Notes under the pieces: model-generated
The model's input: only the letters and a program-made list of their open reading frames with translations
What the model was told of the DNA's origin: nothing
The model's database searches: none
Made by a program: the position numbers and the translations under genes
Shown: positions 12,204 through 22,620 of the stretch, one piece after another
How the letters are laid out: every line of letters begins with the position of its first letter
Position numbering within the stretch: the first letter of the stretch is position 1
Origin: Henckelia pumila
Lineage: Eukaryota; Streptophyta; Magnoliopsida; Lamiales; Gesneriaceae
Direction: 5' to 3'
NCBI RefSeq assembly: GCF_033568475.1
Contig: NC_133120.1
Span: 85,330,151 to 85,394,150, forward strand
DNA length: 64,000 bases

Positions 12204-15200
12204 TCCTTTCTAAGCATGTTGGCACACTCATTTGCATAGTGTCCAAAACCTTGACAAGCATGACATTGAACAATGTCCAACTTCTTTGACACAAACTTCT
12301 TCTTCCCTTCCAACATCAGTCGAGGCTTAGGAGTATCAACAGGTTTTCTTGGTGATTGTTCTGGTCCAGTAATCCTTAAAGGCTTGTTAGAGAACATTGG
12401 AGCCTTGAGTTTTTGATCCGTCTTTCTCGACTCTTTATAATCATTGAATTTCTTAGTCATAAGAGAGATCGAATCATCTTCCAAGTCAGATTGACGAACT
12501 TCTTGATGAAATTGGACATACTCCTCATATGAGGGTTTCAAGGCTTGAAGGGCTATTGATTTTCCTTTATCCTTCTCTTGTTCTGTATTGTTCATCTCAA
12601 AAACTTGAAGGATGCTAATCAGTTCAGTCATCTTCATCTTTGAAGTGTCTTTTATTTCTTCAAGTGCCCAAATCTTCCCATTGAATCTTTTAGGCAAAGA
12701 TCGAAGAACCTTGTTGTAAGGCCCGAGATTATTTAATTTTAATCCGAAAATATTTAATTTGGGAATATTTAGAGTTTAGAATTAAATTATAATATTCTTA
12801 AATTGAAAAGGATGGAAATTGAATTAAATCGTTTTTCCGGGGACTGAATTGCAAATAGCCAAAAGTTCAGGGACTAAATCGCAAATATGTAATATATATC
12901 TTGAACCCACTTATTTCTTCAGCTACTTCACGTGTAACATCAGAAAGAAAAGAAAAGAAACAGCTGAACTCGATCAAACCCTTTCCCACGCCATTTTTGT
13001 TCCGAAAAAGCTCCGTTATCTCGCGCTCCGGTTGTCAGAAATTCCAGATAAATATATATCTGCGATCACAGCTCCGAGACCTTCGATTTGGTACATGTTT
13101 TATTCACATATCTCAGATTTTATTTTTATGTGAAAGATGGAAAATTATGATTTTATCATATATGCGTATATCAGCTGTACCGATCGTGTATTCGCAGACG
13201 GTTCGAAAAAAGACTGTCGTTCGGATTTTATATGAATTTGGGAAGAATAATTCGAACACTACCATGTTTGATTGATACTGATTTTTATGGTAATGAGATG
13301 ATATGTTAGAGATTATAAGTTATCTGGATTGTTGGATTGATTTGGATATTGTTTGGATTGCCGGTTTTAGCCGTTATGCCGTCGATTTGCAAAATGTCAA
13401 GACTTTGATATTGTTGATTGAACGAAGCATGGTTTGAATGGCATCTGATCTTTTTAGTTATTCGATATGTAATTTATCAGCTTTCTATCAAAGTTGCCGA
13501 ACTCGAGATCTCCGAGTCAAACCGAGAAGGATTTGAAGCAAGGTTTGCTAGCATTTGCACTTGAGATTGAGTTGAGAAGTGGAGCAACCTTTTGATATTA
13601 ATTCTCATTGATGTACTTGCAGATTTGAAGTACTTTCAGACGTGACATAGAAAGGTATAAATGACAGCAAATCCAGATGGGATAGAACGCTTGAAATAGC
13701 TTTCATTTCAAGTATTCCCATGTCAATCACATACTTGTTTCTTTATATTTCTTATGTGATTATTTGTTTGTATTGCTTTGTTTGCTTATATGCTTAGTTG
13801 TTCAAGATGTGTTTTATAGCTTTTAATGCATACAGCTTATGTTGCATTCATCTTGAACTCCAGCCTTAATAGCACAGAGGGCAGCCATCGCCTAGAGTGC
13901 AGATGACGTTTGGAGAGCTGTAGTGAGTGGCATGGAATATAGATTTATTTATAGAGTCAGCTTGACTCATGGCACATAATATGGATTTATGTTCAGAGCC
14001 AGAAGACTCACTATAGTTGCACCAAAGTCAGAGGACTAAAATACTTGATGCCGCCTCGAATGGGAGTATCGATGGTTTGATAGTTATTTTATTCCTCGGG
14101 ATCCCAAAGAACTAAGTTTTATTGATATCAGCTTGATAGCCTTCCTTTGCCATTTGCATTGCATTCACGTTTATTATCTCGCGTTTAAAGTTGTTTATAC
14201 TGGGATTTTATTCTCACCGGAGTTATCCGGCTATTGCTTTGTTTTGTATGTGTGCATGGCAATAGGTGGGGCAGGAGCTAGTCAGAAAAGACAAGGATAG
14301 CTCGAGATTGAGGCATAGCAAGTGAGGACACGGGCTTAAGTAGCACGACTTGTACTTTATGTTGTTGAACCATGCTAGAAGTGATACAAGAACTTTGTAT
14401 ATTATGGCTTGAATACATGCTAGTTTATGTTTATTATGTTTAGAAGCTTGTCAGACGTTATAAGATAGCATGTATTTGATTTTGTAGCATGTATAAAAGA
14501 TTATGACTTGTTTATCCATTCTTTGGCAGCAGATTTTTGATAGCATATTCCCCGATCGAGCGAGACTCTGCCCTTTAAAACAAAAAAAAAAAATTTTTAG
14601 CTTTTATTTCTTTAATTCTTTTAAGTACTTGTTTAATTGTTAATTACAATAAATTGCCCTAAGATAAGATTAGCAACCCGGGTCCCCACACTTGTTCACC
14701 ATAGTTTCACTCGCAATAGGTCCTCCAAGAGCATGCGCCTCTGTATCTATCTCCCTAAGTTTCTTATCATAATCGGCAATAGATTCATTCTCATCCATCC
14801 TGATATTCTCAAATCTTGCGTTTAACAATCTCAATCTTGTTCTTCTCACGCTATCAGTTCCTTCACAGTGTTCTTGAAGAGCATCCTATGCATCCTTAGC
14901 AACAGTGCAATCAGCTATGATTCCATACATCCTCATATCAATAGTTGCAAAAATTGCATTGAGTGCTTTAGCATTGTAGCTTGAACTTTGTGTTTCCTCG
15001 GCAGTCCAAGTTTCTTCTTGCTTGATGATGTAGTCTCCATCTTCATCTAGCGTCTTTGGAGGAGTCCAACCAGTCAGAATACTTTGCCAAGCACGAACAT
15101 CCATAGCCTTAATAGTATATTGCATCCTATTCTTCCATAGTGCGTAATTCGTGCCATCAAGGACCGGAGGTTTCAGGAACGAGTTCGCAACAGACGATGA

Positions 15201-15206
15201 GTTCAT
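12200..15206 (-). mobile_element. gag of the SIRE-like element, split by a solo LTR
   Basis: The N-terminal part (14886-15206) has the DUF4219/UBN2 start (LDGTNYALWKNRMQYTIK). The C-terminal part (12200-12697) has a zinc knuckle (CHACQGFGHYANEC). The halves are separated by the 1976-bp LTR at 12715-14690. Both belong to one gag by orientation, family and matching target duplication. This is a virus-like structural gene and a fossil. Confidence 0.82.
12715..14690. repeat. Solo LTR of a Gypsy-type element in SIRE-like gag
   Basis: Runs from TGTAAGGCCCGAG to GGGTCCCCACA, giving TG...CA ends, with the 5-bp duplication CTTGT on both sides (12710-12714 and 14691-14695). It holds no gag or pol and no primer site, as expected for a solo LTR left by recombination between the LTRs of a full element. 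Its ends resemble LTRs of plant Gypsy chromovirus elements (Tekay/Del type); that assignment is from memory. The perfect duplication and clean ends suggest a fairly recent event. Confidence 0.85.
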
Positions 15207-15279
15207 CTTATTCCCTGTAATAAAATAAACAAACCAAGATCAGTTCTTAGTGTATCAAGAAAATAGCTCTGATACCACT

Positions 15280-16088
15280 TGTAAGGGATAAGGGTTGCAC
15301 ATAAACTGTTTGAGGTGTTGTCACAAGGTGTCGGCAACACCTACAATAATACCTTGAGTAATTTGCAGCAGAATATATTTAAAGCGTAAATAAAATAAAC
15401 AAGCAGCTAAATAAATAGACTCAATATGATTTAAGCAAGAGTATAAAATACTCTTGCAGCGCCTCAGGGCAAAACTTCACTAGAAAAATAAATCAAAGAG
15501 TTTTACAAACCCTAAAACTAGTGATTATTGTAAAATTCAATTTCTCAAAACAAGTGAGAAAATAAAGAGTAAAAGTTCTCCTAAAAACATTCTATATGAA
15601 ATAGAATAACGAAAAATAAAGTAAGGAGAAAAATCTTGAAGCCAACAACACGTGAGATGAAAACACTCTTCGATCAACTATTTTCAAGTGTTCTTCACGG
15701 CTTCAAATAATCACGACCGATACAAGCTTCAGCAGCTATTTCTCAATGTACATATATTGAAGCTTAAGAAACTCACGACCTCTCTCCCTTTTGGTCGGTC
15801 ATGCCTATCTCAATATATAGGTAAAGAATCCTTCTTCAACATATTTCCTTGTAGACATAGGATTCTAGATCTTGTTCTTTTTTTCAAGTCAAATCTACAT
15901 AGTAAAGGAATTAAATCATTAGAGATAAGATAATAAATATTATGATAAACTTAATCATATCTCAAATCAAGTTAAGCAAGGAAGTAAATAACTTATTTAA
16001 AATTACTTCATGTCCAAGAAAGACAAAAGATATTAAATAAAATCTTTTTAAAAATAGGACGATTTTAAGGAATAAAATATTTTTTTCA
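15280..16088 (-). repeat. 5' LTR of the SIRE-like element
   Basis: Starts TGTAAGGG two bases after the primer-binding complement gctctgatacca (15266-15277). Ends near ...TTTTTTTCA at 16088, where RNase H coding sequence of the older Copia element begins. Length about 809 bp. The right edge is set by that coding junction and the terminal CA, so it may be off by a few bases. One palindromic-motif copy lies at 15312-15352. Confidence 0.65.
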
Positions 16089-19000
16089 CCATAGATTTTC
16101 CAAGAAACACACAAAAACCAATGGTGGATTTTCGTGTGTCCAAGCATGCTCCCCAATCAGCATCAGAAAAAAAAACTAAGCTTGAGATTGGAATTAGAGC
16201 TATAAAGAAGACTTTGCCCAGCTGTCCCCTTTATGTATTTCAAAACATTATGCACATCCTCCATATGAGAAACACGAGGCTTAGACACATATTGGCTCAA
16301 ATTATTAACTGAATAAGTCAAATCCGGCCGTGTAATTGTAAGATACAACAACCTTCCAATCAGTCTTCTGTAAGACAAAGGATCAGCTAACAAATCTCCA
16401 TATTCTTGACTCAATTTCATATTAATATCCATAGGAGTGGTCCGTGGCTTACATCCAAGAATACCTGCTTCATTAATCAGCTGTAATGCATAATGTCGTT
16501 GACAAATAGAAATTCCACTATTTGAACGTGCAACTTCGATTTCCAAAAAATATTTCAACTCTCCCAAATCCTTCAAACAAAACTTGCTATTGAGAAGTAT
16601 TTTAAAATCAGCTGCTTCCTTCTCATTATTTGTAGCAATAACTATGTCATCGACATAGACTAATAAAGCCAAGAAAATATCTCCATGATTGCGAATAAAC
16701 AAGGAATTATCTGCATGAGATTGCACAAAACCAAGATTTATCAAAGTAGAAGAAAACTTTGTAAACCATTTGCGAGATGCTTGTTTAAGACCATAGAGCG
16801 ATTTGTGTAACTTGCAAACATATCTTTAGGTAAACATTCCCCATATCTGTAATATCCCGGAGGCAGAGACATATAAACTTCTTCAAATAAATCCCCATGT
16901 AAAAAAGCGTTGTTCACATCAAGCTGGAACAAAAACCAGCCACGTGCTGCTGCAAGAGCTAATAAGGTTTTAACAAAAACAAGCTTAGCAACAGGAGAAA
17001 AAGTTTCAAAATAATCAACACTCTCTTGTTGTGTATATCCTTTTGCAACGACCCTAGCTTTATACCGTTGCAAAGTGCCAACAGCAGAAAATTTAGCTTT
17101 GTAAACCCAACGACACCCAACCACAGTTTTGCCAAATGGGAGATAAACAATAGATTGTGTTGTAATGCTCGAAGCTCTTCAGTCATGGCTTGTCTCCATT
17201 CGGGCAACACAACAGCCTGATAAAAACTTTGAGGCTCGATAATGGAAGAAATATTTGAGACAAAAACACAAAAATAAGGTGACAACTTCTGATCATTAAG
17301 AACTGATGATAATGGGTGTGCAGTAGAAGATTTTGTATGATGATTAACAACATAACATTGATAATCACGAAGATGAATAGGCTTGGAAATAAGACGTTGA
17401 GACCGAGTTTTACCAGGTGTAGTGGGCTGAGCATAATCATGGACAATATGTGTTGGAACAGAACATGTAGGTAATACCCGATTAGAAAAATATATCAAGA
17501 TCATCAAGAGTACGCAAATATTTGTCAAGAAACGGAAAAATATCCTCATGAAAAATGACATCCCGAGAAATATAAAGTTTATTTGTGTCCATATTCAACT
17601 GTTTATAGCCTTTATATCCCGGTGGATACCCAAGAAAAACAAACTTAATGGCTCTAGGAGAGAATTTTGAACGAGAAGAAACAAGAGTAGACCCATAACA
17701 TAAACAACCAAAGTTCTTTAAATGTGAATATGTTGGATGCTTCTGATATATCATTTCAAAAGAAGTTTTATGTGAAATAACTGGAGAAGGAGTTCGATTA
17801 ATGAGGTAAATGGCTGTGATAACACACTCATTCTAATATAATAGAGGAATTCCAGATTGAAACAATAAAGCACGAGAAACATTAAGGATGTGTTGATGTT
17901 TTCGTTCAACAACAGAATTTTGTTGTGGACGTTCAACACAAGAGTTGAAATGAATAATGCCTTTGTCCATGAAAAAATTGGTAAATTGGAGTTTTAGAGC
18001 ATTATCACTTCGAAATGATTTTATCTTTTTGTCAAATTGAGTGTGAACCAGAGAGTAAAAATCTGGAAAAACAGTGGACACATCAGATTTTAATTTCAAA
18101 ATGTATATCCAAGTGAATCTATTGTGATCATCCACAATAGTAAGAAAATACTTGAACCCTTCAGTCGTAATTGGAAGAAAAGGACCCCAAATATCAATGT
18201 ATACAAGATCAAAAACATTATCCCAACGTGTGTTATTTGATATAAAGGGTAATAACTTTTGTTTAGAAGGATGAAAAATAGAACAATGTGTTAAATCTTC
18301 ATCTATTGGAGTGAAATGTAATTCAGTACCTATATCAAAAAGTCTAGTGGAAGATGGATGTCCTAGTCTAGAATGCCAAAGTGTTGTTCTTGATAAGGAA
18401 ACATTACAAACTTTTGCAGAAACACATGAATCTGTGAAGACATACAGATTGCCAACTCTTCTACCCATCCCAATCACCTTGGTTCTGTTGATATCCCGGA
18501 TTTGACAAAAATCAATCATAAAAGAGACGGTACACAAATTCTGCTTTGTGAGAGAACTAATAGAGAGCAGATTAAAACGGAATTTTGGAACAAAAAGCAC
18601 ATCATTTAGTATAAGATCAGGTGAAAGATTAACACTGCCTATGTGAGTGACTGAGACAGAAAGATTATTTGGTAAAGTAACTTTAGATGATATGGCTTTA
18701 TAAGAATGGAACAAATCTAACATACAACAGATGTGATGAGTTGCTCATGTGTCCATCACCCAATCTGAATGTATGATTGAAAGAAAAGACTTTGACAAAG
18801 AATGAATATCATTGAAACAAGACTATAGGCTCTTGTTGTTGTTGTTGTTGTGATGTCGAAGCAGACTTAACCCCAACTTGAAGCTTAGAACTCAAGAACT
18901 CAATAAGTTGTTGGCATTGATTCAGAGTCAAATCATCTGCAGACACATTTGCTATACTACTGATTCCAGATTCCTGATTTGTGCCTGTCCATCTGTGACC

Positions 19001-20165
19001 TTGTATGCCATAACCTTGATTTGGCTTTTGATTATACTTATAATGCCCAGGTGGATAACCATGCAACTTAAAACATTTATCAACCGTATGATTCGTGAAT
19101 CCACAATGAGAACAAAGAAGTTCACCCTTTCTTTCCCTTGCTCCTTGATGATTTTGATATTTTTTAACAGCAGCAACAGTCGATATAAAATTAGAACCAG
19201 ATTGTCGATCCATGTATTATTTAGACGCATTTTGATGAATAGATCTCTGTCTTTCCTCTTGCACCACGAGAGAAAAAACTTTAGAAATAGCACGTAAAGG
19301 ATCTGTCATCAACATTTGCGCTCGAACTTGAGAATATGATTCATTCAACCCCATCAGCAACTGCATGACATATTCTTGATTATGATAACTCACCCATTCC
19401 TTCATCGCACCACAATTACATGTTGATACTGGCTGATAATCCTTCAATTCATCCCAAAGTATGCGCAATCTCGTATAATATGAACTAACGCCCATTGATC
19501 CTTGCTGCAACACATTAAGCAACTTTTTGATTTCAAAAATTATAGGAGTGTTGCTTTGATGAAACCTATCACGCAGATCCACCTAAATTTCGCGAGCAGT
19601 GGTCATATACATCAAGCTATCTGATATATATCGACTTACTGAATTCAAAATCCAGGATATAACCATACTATTGCATCGATTCCACGCAACGAACAACAAA
19701 TCATCAGATATCGGTCGCGCAATAGTATCATCAACAAAACTCAATTTATTCTTCGCGATTAACGCCATGGTCATGCCTCTGCTCCAGGTGTTGAAATTAG
19801 GACCCGTGAGCTGATGAGATACGAGAATTATACATGGATTATCTCCATTTTGGAGATAATATGGACTGCTCAAATCTTTCATTAGTGCTTGCTGAGCTTG
19901 ATTAGCATTTTGATTTTCCTTTGCCATGAACGAATGCGTGAGAAACATAGTGCGAAGTCTAGCTCTTTGATACTATTTTATGGAAATTGAGAGAACTTCA
20001 TTAAAAGAAATGTATTGATTCAAAAATGAATTCTGGAATTGAATGTTTACAAAGGAAGCCTTGCGCCTTTTATAGGCAATACTAATACACGGGTTAACTT
20101 GTTAACTTGTTTAACTAACTAATCAACAACTAACTGTAATTATAACTAACTCTAATAAGGGGGCA
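16089..20165 (-). mobile_element. Older, degraded Copia element
   Basis: Minus-strand Copia remnant. Gag is at about 18809-19948 (SHQLTGPNFNTWSRGMTMAL, then a CSHCG...C knuckle). The pre-integrase/integrase segment (LWHSRLGHPSSTRL, YIDIWGPF) is at about 17830-18720. RT (YVDDIVIATN, TRPDLTYSVNNLSQY) and the start of RNase H (DADWGACLDTRKST) are at about 16090-17120. Coding is interrupted many times, so it is old. RNase H is cut off at 16089, where the SIRE-like LTR begins, so the SIRE-like element inserted into this one. Its remaining 3' part should lie left of the window. Confidence 0.85.
19981..20165 (-). repeat. Probable short 5' LTR of the older Copia element
   Basis: Follows a degraded Met-tRNA primer-binding complement (gctctttgatacta, about 19962-19975). 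Begins TGGAAATTGAGAG and continues through a stretch ending near ...GGGGGCA. About 185 bp. The right edge is uncertain because there is no second copy to compare. Confidence 0.4.
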
Positions 20166-21320
20166 TCGGGAGTGGTTCTGTCGTGGCTCCTCTTACGTGA
20201 ATAAGAATAAGTAGCACTGAATGTTGGTTAAGTGAATGAATAATTTGTAGAGAATATGTTGATATTCACAGAGGTTGAGATACAATGAACGTTTTGGAAT
20301 AATTAATTGTTAGAATAATTTTCCGAATTCATTTAATATTTTAAAAAATTTTGTTGTCGATGACGAATAATGATCTCCGTTGCAAAATTTCAGAAACCTC
20401 ATGACTGTTCACGAGTGGATGCTTTGATTCGTGAACGGGTCTGACTAAGAATCGCAAATTTTCGACATCGTCTTTTCATTTCTATAAATATGTGCATCAT
20501 CAGATTCAATGGTATGTCTTGAATTAGTTTATTACCTCCATTGTATCCTGGAAGAGATCGTAAAAATATTTGTTAAAACATAGCGTTTATAACGTGCCTT
20601 GAAATTCATCAAAATCCTTTATAATATTTTCGAAATTCTTCAACATTAACCTTTAACCATACCCTAGCACCAGGTCGGGCTCGGGTAGGATTCCTCACCC
20701 CATCAAAATACCTAACAAATCTCAAATTAAGAGTAAAGATTTTATAAATCCCAAAGATATTGGGATGAACACGAATCTATCTGGTGCGGACATCATAGAT
20801 CTGGTGACATGCTCTTTTCTAAAAAAATGAAGAAAAAACTATTTTAAAAAATGACTTAAAAATATAATTTTTTAAGAGTTAGAACTTCTGTCTTTTAGCT
20901 TATGATTCTACTTCTATTTAAAAATTTAAATAAAATTATTTTTCGACAATTATCCAAATATCAAAACTGTTTTTGTTTGTTTGTTTTTTTAAGTGTAGAA
21001 ACACTTAAAAAGTTGAGCTAATTGTGTTTTTTTTTAAGTTACAACTTCTGTACACAAATTAATTAGATAGTATTTGGAAGAGTTTATAAGAAATACTTCT
21101 CAATTAACCTAGCTAATGGGGACATTAGTCACTCAGAATTATATTTTTAAACGCACAGAACCACACCGAAAACACTCTCAACATCCTTAACCGCAGTTAA
21201 TATATGAGCCACGTCAAAAATACTCCCGAACCCACCATAGTTCATTTGTGCACCGACCTAATATCATAACTTGTTTAACTGAAGATTCGCTCACCAATTC
21301 GAAGACAATAATTTTTTTGG
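20166..21320. other. AT-rich intergenic DNA
   Basis: Between the retroelement nest and a small hAT-like repeat. I see no coding sequence I would defend. Confidence 0.5.
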
Positions 21321-21328
21321 TTATACAT

Positions 21329-21632
21329 AGAGTTGTCGAAACGGGCCGGCAGGACGAGTCAATCCGCAATCCATCAAAACCTGCCAATTGGCGGGATGGA
21401 TCGACCCACAATTTAGGCGGGTTGAGAAATTATTAACCCAACTCGCCTATTTGACGGTGCGGGGCGGGCCAACCCGCTGATTTTAGTTATATTTGACGGG
21501 TTGGCTTGTAACCCACCACTTGGCGGACCGACCAACTATTTAGACGGGTTGAAAATTTTTCAATTCAACCCACCTATATAACGGGATAGGACAGACCAAC
21601 CTAGCGGATCCAATTCATTTTGAGAGCTCTAA
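21329..21632. mobile_element. Non-autonomous hAT-like element
   Basis: A 304-bp segment unusually GC-rich for its surroundings, built of many versions of GGCGGG/CCCGCC and GGGTTG/CAACCC words. The ends are imperfect inverted repeats (agagttgtcgaaa against agagctctcaaaa after complementing). They are flanked by near-identical 8-bp sequences, ttatacat (21321-21328) and ttacacat (21633-21640). An 8-bp duplication and AGAG-T-TC-AAA type ends fit hAT. It encodes no protein. Confidence 0.5.
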
Positions 21633-21640
21633 TTACACAT

Positions 21641-22620
21641 AGTCCGAGGACATTTTTCAAAGCATATCGCCAATGTGGGCTGGGCTGCTCACGTGGTCGG
21701 GCCTCCAAAATAACTCATAATTCGGCTTTTGGATCCGGTCTGCAGAGAGATCCAAATCCTGCGCCCCTTCGTCATCTCTGGCACGTCAATGTTTTTACTG
21801 CAAAATCTTCAATCGAATCCATAGATCACAGAGCGGAGCGATAAGGAAATTTGTGGTGTGATAAGAGCAACTGGAGTGAATCCTTCTTTGGTATGGAAGT
21901 TTAGGTTGTTTTTTTTTTTTTTTTTAAAAAAAAAACTTTTAGATGTTCATTATTCAACTATGCATCAATACAACATTAGTTTTTTTTATCGAAGAAAAAA
22001 TCTATTCAAAACAGTTCCATCTTTGTTTTATATAATATGTTTGGATCCAAATTTGTTGGAAAAAGCTTCGGATAAACGGTTGACAGAAATGTTTTTCTTC
22101 GTTCTTGCTTGCAATCTTTTTTGGATTCAACTTCGTGGTAGTCTTGTGGTTAGTAATTTCATCTAAGCGAGCCATGATAATCATTTCATTTTTTACTTCG
22201 TTATTATTTGCCATAAAAGCTCGAATTTATTCTGACGTGTTCGACACATTTCAAGCAAGAGTTTTCAGGTTCGATAAATCGCTCAGCGCAAGGCCAGTGT
22301 AACGGTGCAATTAGAGTTCCAAGTTTGGGCTAAAACAAAATAGTTAGATTCCTCACTTTCTACTGATTCCACTCAGGCAGCAACCCTCATTGTTGTTTTT
22401 CTTTTTGCTTCCGATTTCCTGCAATATATTCTCTTTTTCCCACTTCTATTCTCGTATTTGCCTCTGAAACCCTCTCTTGCCGTTGAATTGTCAAATTTTG
22501 AATCACCAGATTTTCTGTAGCTATGATTTATGCAACATTCTTTATTATTAATCATTATTAAATTTAATTCCAGATATGCTATTTTATTCATTGTAGTATT
22601 TATTTTAATTTGTGGTATTT
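21641..22620. other. Upstream region of the Agenet gene
   Basis: Contains poly-T/poly-A tracts near 21910-21935 and a more GC-balanced stretch at 22240-22450, with pyrimidine-rich sequence typical of a plant promoter/5' leader. The ORFs here are short and show no family motif. Confidence 0.4.

Larger units (their letters stand above)
6872..16088 (-). mobile_element. SIRE-like Copia retrotransposon, interrupted by two other elements
   Basis: A large Copia element on the minus strand. Parts, in element order: 5' LTR (15280-16088), primer-binding site (15266-15277), gag (15206 to about 12200, split by the solo LTR at 12715-14690), pol (about 12203-8187), 3' untranslated/env-like region (about 8186-6872). 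Its 3' LTR was separated by insertion of the left Copia element at 6871 and is not in the window. The large gag with coiled-coil, the zinc knuckle, the DSGSSRHMTG protease region and an ORF-bearing 3' region fit the SIRE/Maximus lineage. Apart from the two insertions it shows only a few breaks. Eight copies of a short palindromic motif are scattered through it and in none of its neighbours. Confidence 0.87.

Noticed and set aside
12849-13275. Plus-strand ORFs of 94 and 124 codons
   Set aside because: Inside the solo LTR, no family motif; overlapping frames of non-coding LTR sequence.
7671-15352. CRISPR-like spaced repeats
   Set aside because: The repeated motif is irregularly spaced (about 470-1280 bp apart once the solo LTR is discounted) inside a plant retroelement; no array or cas genes, and not a prokaryotic setting.
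22002-22214. Minus-strand 70-codon ORF upstream of the Agenet gene
   Set aside because: Lys/Asn-rich by AT composition, no motif, no splice context.
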